The notes beneath the pieces were generated by a model. That model did not search any database and was not told the origin of the DNA. It saw nothing but the letters and a program-made list of their open reading frames with translations. DNA of 5,753 nucleotides from Holosporaceae bacterium UBA5542 (GTDB lineage Bacteria > Pseudomonadota > Alphaproteobacteria > UBA7879 > UBA5542): positions 21,034 to 26,786 of the forward strand of contig DINK01000008.1 of NCBI GenBank assembly GCA_002426825.1. The letters run 5' to 3'. The translations under genes were made by a program, and so were the position numbers. This document shows, one piece after another, positions 1 through 5,753 of this stretch (position 1 is the first letter of the stretch; each line of letters opens with the position of its first letter).

Positions 1-141
1 ATCAAATCCTGCACCCTGACGATCATGACGATAGCCACAATTTAAGCTATCATAAATGCCCTGACTCATACCTCCCTGGCGTGTCAAAAAGCCATGGGGC
101 ACGTTTAAGGCCGTAGATGTAACAAAGAAATTGTCTTTCAT
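1..141 (-). CDS. pgeF: Peptidoglycan editing factor PgeF (YfiH/laccase-domain family), N-terminal part only
   Basis: Only the first 47 codons are inside the window; the gene runs off the low-coordinate edge with its frame open. The visible protein contains HGFLTRQGGMSQGIYDSLNC at about residues 16-35, which matches the conserved N-terminal signature of the YfiH/PgeF family (HGFFTRxGGVSxGxYxSLNxG). The family's catalytic His/Cys/His residues lie further on and cannot be checked. The ATG start is supported because an in-frame TGA (151-153) sits nine bases upstream of it and no other start lies between, and because the signature begins at the expected distance from it. No strong Shine-Dalgarno is seen; the gene starts 29 bases after the stop of the acidic ORF, so co-transcription is likely. 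Family knowledge: in E. coli the cytoplasmic enzyme counteracts misincorporation of L-Ser for L-Ala in peptidoglycan precursors, and relatives have purine nucleoside phosphorylase/deaminase activity; older 'polyphenol oxidase/laccase' names refer to the same family. Confidence 0.88.
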   Translation of the reverse strand, partial: MKDNFFVTSTALNVPHGFLTRQGGMSQGIYDSLNCGYRHDRQGAGFD

Positions 142-170
142 TTTAACGTATCAGCTTCTAAGAAAGCCCC

Positions 171-749
171 TTAAAAGCGGTCAACTCTTTTGCGCGTTAA
201 GCTATGTAAGTCAATTTGGTTCCAGTCTGTCTGGCCAAATTCAGGCTCTGGCTGAACAGGTGGGTGCTCTCTGCGGGCTAAAACCTCCCCCTCTTTGTAA
301 GGCGCATCATAATCAGTGGGCTGAATAGGTGCCTGCATGTTTTCATGATTAGGAAGAGGTGCTTGCGGCATAACCTCTGGCGGACGACCACTATCAAGTC
401 GCTCAGGTTCACCAGAATTGCCACCCCCCATACGAAACCCAGACCGGGGTGCTTCTAGCGCCTCAGGAGCTTCATACCCCATGTCCTCTGGCAACTCTTG
501 TCGCAATGTTGACCTACTAGGGGGGGCTATACTCCCTGCATTATTCGCAGAGGGCATTTTAGGGTCAGCGGCATCTTCCTCAAAGTCGTCATAACCATCA
601 TTGTCATCGTCATAACCATCATCTTCATATCCTTCCAAATCATCCATTTTCTGTTGACTTGGCTCTTTGTTCATTATTTGTTCACTATTTGTACCCGCAT
701 AACCACAGACACATAACCCCAAAACTAAGAAACTTATTAAAAAATACAT
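171..749 (-). CDS. Hypothetical secreted, Asp/Glu-rich and Pro-rich protein
   Basis: I do not recognise this 192-residue protein. Residues 1-18 are strongly hydrophobic (MYFLISFLVLGLCVCGYA), consistent with a signal peptide cleaved near GYA|GT or an N-terminal membrane anchor; the n-region lacks Lys/Arg, which is unusual. Two Cys (13 and 15) lie in it but do not form a good lipobox. Residues 36-61 are an acidic tract of GYxDD-type heptads (EGYEDD, DGYDDDN, DGYDDFE). The rest (about 65-175) is rich in Pro, Glu, Gly and Ala with no predicted fold, and the C-terminus is basic (LTRKRVDRF). An upstream in-frame ATG at 779 would add 10 residues (MQTIQRRGSH). I prefer the ATG at 749 because AGGAGGGG lies just before it, while the 779 ATG has no ribosome site and lies within a hairpin arm; the longer form would however supply the missing positive charge. 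It sits 54 bases after yejF and 29 before pgeF on the same strand. Product is probably periplasmic, surface or exported; function unknown. Confidence 0.72.
   Translation of the reverse strand: MYFLISFLVLGLCVCGYAGTNSEQIMNKEPSQQKMDDLEGYEDDGYDDDNDGYDDFEEDAADPKMPSANNAGSIAPPSRSTLRQELPEDMGYEAPEALEAPRSGFRMGGGNSGEPERLDSGRPPEVMPQAPLPNHENMQAPIQPTDYDAPYKEGEVLARREHPPVQPEPEFGQTDWNQIDLHSLTRKRVDRF
564..644 (-). repeat. Imperfect 21-bp tandem repeat encoding acidic heptads
   Basis: Within the acidic ORF a 16-base string (TCGTCATAACCATCAT on the plus strand) occurs exactly at 586-601 and again at 607-622, an offset of 21 bases or seven codons. The two copies encode the successive units DGYDDDN and DGYDDFE, and a diverged third unit (EGYEDD) precedes them in the protein. 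The whole 564-644 stretch encodes the Asp/Glu-rich tract. Because the period is a multiple of three, copy-number change would lengthen or shorten the acidic tract without breaking the frame. Confidence 0.7.
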
Positions 750-756
750 ATGAGAA

Positions 757-764
757 CCCCTCCT
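757..764 (-). promoter_or_regulatory. Strong Shine-Dalgarno of the acidic ORF
   Basis: On the minus strand this reads AGGAGGGG. The AGGAGG core ends nine bases before the ATG at 749. It is the best ribosome-binding site in the window and decides the start of the acidic protein in favour of 749 over 779. It also suggests this gene is translated independently of yejF, unlike the coupled genes upstream. Confidence 0.75.
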
Positions 765-774
765 CTGAATAGTC

Positions 775-798
775 TGCATCAGACATGATTTTGATGCA
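775..798. repeat. Inverted repeat (7-bp stem) in the yejF to acidic-ORF spacer
   Basis: TGCATCA at 775-781 and TGATGCA at 792-798 are exact reverse complements separated by a 10-base loop; a G-U pair could extend the stem by one in the minus-strand RNA. No T-run follows on the minus strand, so it is not a normal intrinsic terminator. It lies just after the yejF stop and could protect the 3' end of the importer message or mark a processing site (inference). A short stem like this can also arise by chance. Confidence 0.45.
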
Positions 799-803
799 AC
801 GAA

Positions 804-2405
804 TTACTTAATAAAAGCTGCTTTCATTAATTCTTTTGTATACGGTTTCTTGGGCCTTAAAAAAATATCACGAACAGTACCCGTCTCGACAATCTGGCCC
901 TTCTTCATAACAATCACACGATGACTGATCGACTTTATAACCCGCAAGTCATGACTGATAAATAAATATGAAATTTTATGCTCTTTTTGAAAAGATTTAA
1001 GAATATCCAGTATCTCTCTTTGAATCGACAGATCTAATGCTGACGTAGGCTCGTCTAACACAATCAACTTTGGTTTTAATACAAGCGCACGCGCAATCGC
1101 CACGCGCTGTCTTTGTCCCCCCGAAAGTTCATGAGGCAACCGTCCACATAACGATGACTCAAGACGCACATTCTTAAGAACCACACGCAATATGTCTTCA
1201 ATTTCCACTGGGGTTTTACTTTTTTGATGCTCTGTAAGTCCCTCAGAAATAATTTCTCTAACTGTTAGTTTTGGATTTAGTGAACTGTATGGGTCTTGGA
1301 AAACAAGTTGTAGGTCTGGGCGCAATTTGCGTAATTCTTTCCGCGACACTTCTTGTATATTTTTCCCTAAAAATATAACCGAGCCACTATATTTGGCAAG
1401 CTTCACAATTGAAAAAGCCAGAGTCGATTTACCAGACCCACTCTCTCCCACAACTCCAAGCGTTTCCGATTCGTGAAGCGAAAGATTGATATTTTTCAAA
1501 GCCTGAAATTTCTTTTCTTTTTTAAAGAAATTCAGACTAGATCTTCTAAATAAAACAGAAAGATTGCTTACAGAAAGCAAAGGAGGTGTTTTTTTAAGTG
1601 CTGGCAAAAAACCCCTAGGAATGGCGTTAATAAGTGTTTGGGTATAAGCGCTTTTGGGGTTCTTAAAGACAGATAATGTTTCACCTTCTTCAATCACCTC
1701 TCCATGGCGCATCACGAGAACACGATTAGCCACTTTCTCAACAACTGTTAAATCATGACTAATGATCAACAAAGCCATGTTAAATCGAGACTGCAAATCT
1801 TTCAAAATATCAAGAATCTGTGCCTGAACCGTTACATCAAGTGCTGTTGTGGGTTCATCCGCAATCAAAAGATCTGGCTTATTCGCAATGGCAATAGCAA
1901 TGACAACACGTTGACGCTCGCCCCCAGAAAGTTGAAAAGGATAGGCCCAAAACCTTTTCTCAGGATCGCGAAGACGTACATGCTCTAAAAGTTGTAGGGC
2001 TTGTTTTTCTGCTTGATCTTCTTTCATGCCCTGGTGCAGGATCAGCACTTCCATAATTTGCTTTCCAATGGGATGTAGCGGATTTAATGACGTCAAAGGC
2101 TCTTGAAAAACAAACCCAATTCTCTTATTGCGAATTTTTCTAAGGTCGGCCCCTTTTGCATGGCCAATATCAATGCCATCAAAAGTAACAGTACCCGTAG
2201 GGTGATGTGCATCGGGATACGGTAAAAGCCTAACAATAGAAAGTGCTGTTAAAGACTTTCCCGATCCACTCTCGCCCACAATGGCTAAAGATTCACCACG
2301 ATTAATAGAAAAAGAAACGTTGGAAACAGGTTTTTTCTTTTGCTTGCTTGATCTAAAAGCAACACTCAATTTACGAACAGAAAGAAGAGGTGGTGACATC
2401 TTCAC
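804..2405 (-). CDS. yejF: Peptide ABC importer, double-cassette ATP-binding protein YejF
   Basis: This 533-residue cytoplasmic ATPase powers the YejBE channel and carries two complete nucleotide-binding domains in one chain, the length usual for YejF (about 530). Domain 1 has Walker A GESGSGKS (44-51), Q-loop Q101, signature LSGGERQR (159-166), Walker B LLIADEP (179-185) with catalytic Glu184, and H-loop His217. Domain 2 has Walker A GESGSGKS (320-327), Q-loop Q370, signature LSGGQRQR (427-434), Walker B LIVLDEP (447-453) with Glu452, and His485. Both sites therefore look catalytically intact. After each domain is the oligopeptide-transporter C-terminal motif (AYTQTLINAIP near 253-263; PYTKELMKAA near 521-530). 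The start is GTG at 2405, overlapping the yejE stop as GTGA and placed five bases after GGAGAG (2411-2416). An in-frame ATG two codons on (2399) is an alternative with 11-base spacing. Family knowledge: YejF drives import of microcin C and other peptides, and its loss sensitises some pathogens to antimicrobial peptides. Confidence 0.95.
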   Translation of the reverse strand: MKMSPPLLSVRKLSVAFRSSKQKKKPVSNVSFSINRGESLAIVGESGSGKSLTALSIVRLLPYPDAHHPTGTVTFDGIDIGHAKGADLRKIRNKRIGFVFQEPLTSLNPLHPIGKQIMEVLILHQGMKEDQAEKQALQLLEHVRLRDPEKRFWAYPFQLSGGERQRVVIAIAIANKPDLLIADEPTTALDVTVQAQILDILKDLQSRFNMALLIISHDLTVVEKVANRVLVMRHGEVIEEGETLSVFKNPKSAYTQTLINAIPRGFLPALKKTPPLLSVSNLSVLFRRSSLNFFKKEKKFQALKNINLSLHESETLGVVGESGSGKSTLAFSIVKLAKYSGSVIFLGKNIQEVSRKELRKLRPDLQLVFQDPYSSLNPKLTVREIISEGLTEHQKSKTPVEIEDILRVVLKNVRLESSLCGRLPHELSGGQRQRVAIARALVLKPKLIVLDEPTSALDLSIQREILDILKSFQKEHKISYLFISHDLRVIKSISHRVIVMKKGQIVETGTVRDIFLRPKKPYTKELMKAAFIK

Positions 2406-3436
2406 AGAAACTCTCCATCTGTTTGGGCATAAAGACGAAACGCATCACGAATCCCCTCCCCAATAAAAATAAGCGAGGTCAAAAGACTGGTCAGCGCAAT
2501 AAAGCCTGAAATGCCAATCCATGGTGCGTAGAGATTGTTTTTTCCCTGATTAAGAATCTCACCCAAAGACGGGGGGCCCATAGATGGGATAAAGCCCAAA
2601 AAATCAATAGTTGCCAGTAATGTAATCGAGGCAATCAACAAAAAGGGAATCAACGTAAGAGGCGCTGAAAGAATATTCGGAAAGATGTGCCGAAACATGA
2701 TATTGATTGACGAAACACCCATAACCTTTGCAGCACGCACATAATCAAACTGACGCGCTTTAAGAAATTCCGCCCGAACAATGGGCACCACCAGCATCCA
2801 TTTAAAGGCAGCTATAATCAAAACCAGTGGCATAAAGCTAAGACGAATCAATGCAGAAATCGTAATAAGAAGAAAAATTAAAGGAAGCCCCGACCAAACT
2901 TCAGTAAAGCGCTGAAGGGACAGATCAATAAGACCCCCAAAATAGCCCTGAATCGCCCCCATTACAAAGCCAAAGCTGACACTCAAAACCATCACACATA
3001 CACCAAACAAAACAGAAAATCGATATGCATAGATAAGCCGTGCCAACAAATCACGCCCCTGCTCGTCTGTGCCTAAAAAGTTCTCGCGTGTAGGCGGACT
3101 AGGAACTGGCTGCCTTAGATCGTAATTCACTGTGTTATAACTGTAACGAATTACGGGCCAGAGCATCCAACCTTTTCGATGGATTAAGTCTTTAACGTAG
3201 GCATCTCTGTAATTGGTCTCCGTTTCAAGAGAACCCCCAAATTCTGTTTCTAAATACTTTTTAAAGATCGGAAAATAGTTTTTTTGGTCATATCGAACAT
3301 AGATTGGCACATCATTTGCGATTAATTCTGCAAAAAGGCTAATGCCAAAAGTAATCACCAAAAAGTAAAGTGCCACAACACTACGCTTTTTAGTGGAAAA
3401 CTTTTTATATTTTTCACTTTGTGCGAACAGATTCAC
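2402..3436 (-). CDS. yejE: Peptide ABC importer permease YejE
   Basis: This 344-residue inner-membrane protein is one half of the translocation channel, pairing with YejB. Length and sequence fit E. coli YejE (341 residues): an N-terminal membrane segment near 20-40 ending in AELIAND, then a periplasmic stretch with VRYD, YFP and FGGSLETE that is specific to YejE, then the DppC/OppC-type entry motif NFLGTDEQGRDLLARL (119-134). About five further membrane helices follow (roughly 138-162, 184-200, 203-222, 257-280, 308-328). The cytoplasmic EAA loop that docks on the ATPase is DYVRAAKVMGVSS...HIFPN (231-254). The near-terminal SLGEILNQGKNNLYAPWIG (290-308) is also well conserved. The start is GTG at 3436, overlapping the yejB stop as GTGA, with GAGAGG (3445-3450) eight bases upstream. 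It ends in another GTGA overlap with yejF. The compact arrangement implies coupled translation and balanced subunit amounts. Confidence 0.95.
   Translation of the reverse strand: MNLFAQSEKYKKFSTKKRSVVALYFLVITFGISLFAELIANDVPIYVRYDQKNYFPIFKKYLETEFGGSLETETNYRDAYVKDLIHRKGWMLWPVIRYSYNTVNYDLRQPVPSPPTRENFLGTDEQGRDLLARLIYAYRFSVLFGVCVMVLSVSFGFVMGAIQGYFGGLIDLSLQRFTEVWSGLPLIFLLITISALIRLSFMPLVLIIAAFKWMLVVPIVRAEFLKARQFDYVRAAKVMGVSSINIMFRHIFPNILSAPLTLIPFLLIASITLLATIDFLGFIPSMGPPSLGEILNQGKNNLYAPWIGISGFIALTSLLTSLIFIGEGIRDAFRLYAQTDGEFL
2411..2416 (-). promoter_or_regulatory. Shine-Dalgarno of yejF inside the end of yejE
   Basis: GGAGAG on the minus strand lies within the last codons of yejE, five bases before the GTG at 2405 and eleven before the alternative ATG at 2399. 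The spacing slightly favours the GTG start that overlaps the yejE stop. Confidence 0.5.
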
Positions 3437-4503
3437 TTTTCAATCCTCTCAAAATCGATACGCGGATCTACGACGCGATATAGCAAATCACCCGCCACAT
3501 GTAAAACTAAGCTCATTAGCGTAAATATATAAAGTGTCCCAAACATAACAGGATAGTCACGGTTTAATGCCGCCTCATATCCCAACCAACCTAGCCCGTC
3601 CAAAGAAAAAATAATTTCTATCAGTAAGTTGCTGCTAAAAAAAATCGTCATAAAAGCACTTGGAAACTTTGACACCAAAGGTAATATTGCATTTCTAAAA
3701 ATATGGCCATAAAGAATTTGTTTGCGACTCAAGCCTTTCGATCGTGCCGTAATCACATATTGCTTTTGGATTTCCTCAATGAAAGTGTTTTTAGTTAACA
3801 AAGTCACGCTAGCAAATCCACAAATTACAATGGATGATACAGGCAGTGCTAAATGCCATAAGTAATCAAGCACCTTTTCCCCAAATGAAAACGAATCCCA
3901 ATTCGACGAAAAAAGCCCGCGCAGCGGGAACCAATCCAGATACGACCCCCCCGCAAATAAAATAATCAACAAAAGAGCAAATAAAAAACTAGGAATGGCA
4001 TAAAGGAAAACCATGGTAATGCTTGAAATTGTATCAAACCGGGATCCATCTCGGGTCGCCTTATAAATGCCCAAAGGAATCGATAACAGATAGATTAAAA
4101 GTGTAGACCAAAGCCCCAATGAAAGAGAAACAGGAAATTTTTCTTTGATTAAGGACCAAACAGACACTTGCTTAAAATAGCTTTGACCAAAGTCTAAACT
4201 TAAGTAATCTCGCACCATTTTGAAAAAGCGCGTTAAAGGAGGCTGGTCAAAACCATACTGCTTTTCAAGCTCGAGAATAAATTCTTGATGCAGTCCCCTT
4301 CTTCCTTGATAGTCACTCGATGAAGCGCTTTGTCCTTCGAACAAGTCACCACCAACTCCTTCACCGTCAGCCATGCCACTTGCCCGCGCAAGCATTTGGT
4401 CAATTGGTCCCCCAGGTGTGATTTGTACAAGGCAAAAATTCACCAAAAGAATAAAAAAAAGTGTGGGGAAAATTAGTAAAAGGCGACGAATAATATAAGG
4501 CAT
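3433..4503 (-). CDS. yejB: Peptide ABC importer permease YejB
   Basis: This 356-residue inner-membrane permease (E. coli YejB is 364) forms the channel with YejE. The N-terminus MPYIIRRLLLIFPTLFFILL leads into the first membrane helix and is followed by VQITPGGPIDQ, the DppB/OppB family opening. Residues about 44-85 are a periplasmic insert with SDYQGRRGLHQE, which matches the YejB-specific insert and separates it from DppB/OppB. More helices lie near 126-148, 160-184, 214-237, 278-300 and 318-340. The EAA loop is YVITARSKGLSRKQILYGHI (249-268), followed by FRNAILP, and the protein ends in VDPRIDFERIEK as in YejB. The ATG start is secure because the triplet immediately upstream in frame is TAA. 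There is no strong Shine-Dalgarno, and the yejA stop is only four bases upstream, so re-initiation by ribosomes finishing yejA is likely. Confidence 0.95.
   Translation of the reverse strand: MPYIIRRLLLIFPTLFFILLVNFCLVQITPGGPIDQMLARASGMADGEGVGGDLFEGQSASSSDYQGRRGLHQEFILELEKQYGFDQPPLTRFFKMVRDYLSLDFGQSYFKQVSVWSLIKEKFPVSLSLGLWSTLLIYLLSIPLGIYKATRDGSRFDTISSITMVFLYAIPSFLFALLLIILFAGGSYLDWFPLRGLFSSNWDSFSFGEKVLDYLWHLALPVSSIVICGFASVTLLTKNTFIEEIQKQYVITARSKGLSRKQILYGHIFRNAILPLVSKFPSAFMTIFFSSNLLIEIIFSLDGLGWLGYEAALNRDYPVMFGTLYIFTLMSLVLHVAGDLLYRVVDPRIDFERIEK
3445..3450 (-). promoter_or_regulatory. Shine-Dalgarno of yejE inside the end of yejB
   Basis: GAGAGG on the minus strand lies in the last codons of yejB, eight bases before the GTG start of yejE at 3436. 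Together with the GTGA overlap it supports the GTG start and translational coupling of the two permease genes. Confidence 0.5.
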
Positions 4504-4507
4504 TTAA

Positions 4508-5753
4508 TCAGTTTCTTTGCTCTAACTCTCTTAACCAAGCTGTATCTGTGTCATACAAGCTAGCTGGTGTGTCTTTCATATTCAACTTATGCCAATAAGC
4601 AACACGATTTTTCGGCGGCGCCCATCCAGGGATTATGTAGTAGCCTACCCCGATTACGTGATCCAGTAAAGATGTGTAAATCTTAAGTTTTTTGGGGTCT
4701 CGACAGTTTCTTATTTGGCGCGTTAGCACATCAACATCAGCAGACGAAACGCCTGATAGATTCAATGTGCCTGGTACATCCACCCAGCGAGAAGACCAAA
4801 AAATAGATTGTTCTTTGCCAGGGATGCTAACATGTGGGTGAAAGTGTAATACCAGATCATAATCGAACTTTCTCATACACGTCATATAATCGGTTAAATC
4901 AAATCCTTTAAGCTCGGCATCGATACCATAAGATTTCAGGGTATCAACATAGTTTCTAAAAATTCTTCTGTGGCCGGGCGCATACACCAGAATCTCTAGC
5001 TTCATAGGCTGCTTTGTATCTTTGTGTAGCAACCTTCCATGTTCAAAAATCCACCCTCCTTTTTCGAACAGCCCAATAATTTCCTTTTTCTGGCATGCAC
5101 TAAACCCTTTTGCTGTCCCCTTGAAAGAAAAACGAGGTTTTGTTTCAAGCGACTGTGCCGAAATACCTATTTCTCGACATGCTGCTCGTTCACTTAAAGA
5201 AAGCGGATAAGAAGCCCCAAATCCAGAGTTCATGTGAATGCTTTTATTGCGCTCATACTGACTAAAAAACAAAGAGCGATTAAGCCATTCAAAATTAAAC
5301 AAAAGATTAAGGGCTTGGCGCACATGCGCACTTTTTAAGTGGGCACGACGCGTGTTTATGAAAAGGGCCGTTAGGCCATGATAAAAAGGCTTTTTATACT
5401 TTTTACGTATCACCCTTCCGTCGTGGGCAGCAGCAAAGTCGTATCCTTTATACCAGTTTGAAATCCGCTCGTCTTTCCACCAATCAATTGTCCCCTTTTT
5501 GAAGGCTTCAAATGCCACACGCGTGTCTGAAAAATGATTTACCTGTATACAATCAAAATTATAAAATCCTTTTTGACTTGGAATGTCACGTGCCCACCAA
5601 TCTTTAAGACGTTCGAAACAAATCATTTTTTTACGCTCGAAAGAATGAATGCGATAAGGACCACTCCCCAACAACTTTCCTTGCTGTGCCATTCTTTTAA
5701 AATTTTTTCCGCTTAGATTTTTTTCCGACAAAACGGGCACCTGTGCCAAATAC
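4508..5753 (-). CDS. yejA: Periplasmic peptide-binding protein YejA, C-terminal part (5' end outside window)
   Basis: The frame is open through the high-coordinate edge, so the start and signal peptide are not visible; about 415 codons are present against about 600 for full-length YejA, so roughly the C-terminal two thirds are here. This is the substrate-binding subunit (SBP family 5, OppA/DppA-like) that delivers peptides to YejBE. Recognisable YejA landmarks, counted from the codon at 5749, are LGSGPYRI (27-34), ERLKDWWARDIPSQKGFYNF (46-65), VAFEAFKKGTIDW (78-90), the NWYKGYDF region (98-105), FINTRRAH (130-137) and VRQALNLLFNFEWLNRSLFF (143-162). Later come a PGKEQ motif matching the SPGNEQ of relatives and GYYIIPGW near the C-terminus. 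No frameshift or internal stop is seen. Ligand is uncertain: relatives bind microcin C-like peptides, other oligopeptides or murein peptides. The promoter of the unit presumably lies upstream of this gene, beyond the window. Confidence 0.93.
   Translation of the reverse strand, partial: YLAQVPVLSEKNLSGKNFKRMAQQGKLLGSGPYRIHSFERKKMICFERLKDWWARDIPSQKGFYNFDCIQVNHFSDTRVAFEAFKKGTIDWWKDERISNWYKGYDFAAAHDGRVIRKKYKKPFYHGLTALFINTRRAHLKSAHVRQALNLLFNFEWLNRSLFFSQYERNKSIHMNSGFGASYPLSLSERAACREIGISAQSLETKPRFSFKGTAKGFSACQKKEIIGLFEKGGWIFEHGRLLHKDTKQPMKLEILVYAPGHRRIFRNYVDTLKSYGIDAELKGFDLTDYMTCMRKFDYDLVLHFHPHVSIPGKEQSIFWSSRWVDVPGTLNLSGVSSADVDVLTRQIRNCRDPKKLKIYTSLLDHVIGVGYYIIPGWAPPKNRVAYWHKLNMKDTPASLYDTDTAWLRELEQRN

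Noticed and set aside
142..170. Intrinsic terminator or promoter between the acidic ORF and pgeF
   Set aside because: Only a weak four-base stem (GCTT/AAGC) is present, with no T-run and no recognisable -35/-10 pair in 29 bases.
690..749. Lipoprotein signal (Cys13 or Cys15 of the acidic protein)
   Set aside because: The residues before each Cys (LGL and LCV) do not fit the lipobox, which needs a small residue at -1, and the hydrophobic stretch before them is short.
750..779. Longer form of the acidic protein starting at the ATG at 779 (extra MQTIQRRGSH)
   Set aside because: No ribosome site precedes it and it lies in a potential hairpin arm, whereas AGGAGGGG precedes the ATG at 749. Kept as an alternative because the extra Arg residues would make a more typical signal-peptide n-region.
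765..800. Promoter for the acidic ORF (TTGCAT with GACTAT 19 bases on, minus strand)
   Set aside because: The -10 match is only three of six and the spacing is long; too weak to call.
1755..1988. Plus-strand open frame antisense to yejF, and similar plus-strand frames at 131-328, 2281-2466, 5022-5210 and 5534-5716
   Set aside because: They lie opposite strongly conserved coding sequence or the end of the acidic ORF, have no recognisable protein features and are explained as shadows.
804..2405. YejF as a fusion of two separate ATPase genes such as dppD-dppF
   Set aside because: The double-cassette architecture and length are normal for YejF and not a new fusion.
4233..4430. Minus-strand 65-codon frame inside yejB
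   Set aside because: It is an alternate frame of the conserved YejB periplasmic insert and shows no family features of its own.

Overview
The window carries a minus-strand run of six genes, all pointing the same way, that reads as one transcription unit. From upstream (high coordinates) to downstream (low coordinates) it is yejA (5' end outside the window), yejB, yejE, yejF, a small acidic Pro-rich predicted secreted protein, and pgeF (only its first 47 codons). I see no convincing gene on the plus strand.

The first four genes form a complete Yej-type peptide ABC importer in the order found in Escherichia coli. They encode a periplasmic binding protein (YejA), two inner-membrane permeases (YejB, YejE) and a double-cassette ATPase (YejF). 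Spacing is very tight: yejA and yejB are 4 bases apart, and yejB/yejE and yejE/yejF each overlap by 4 bases in a GTGA arrangement. This suggests translational coupling. The family imports oligopeptides, including microcin C in E. coli, and in some alphaproteobacteria a related system is reported to import murein peptides for recycling.

Downstream of yejF is a 54-base spacer with a 7-bp inverted repeat, then a 192-residue unrecognised protein. It has a hydrophobic N-terminus, a run of Asp/Glu/Tyr heptads and a long disordered-looking Pro-rich remainder. After 29 bases pgeF begins (YfiH/laccase-domain family, peptidoglycan editing factor).

The base composition is AT-leaning (about 40% GC by eye), and the importer is Yej-type throughout with high similarity to proteobacterial members. 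A proteobacterium is well supported. An alphaproteobacterium, possibly of an AT-rich host-associated lineage, is my guess and not shown by the sequence. There are no tRNA or rRNA genes, mobile elements or CRISPR arrays. I do not see a wholly new system; the parts worth a second look are the unknown acidic protein and its position between a peptide importer and a peptidoglycan-editing gene.
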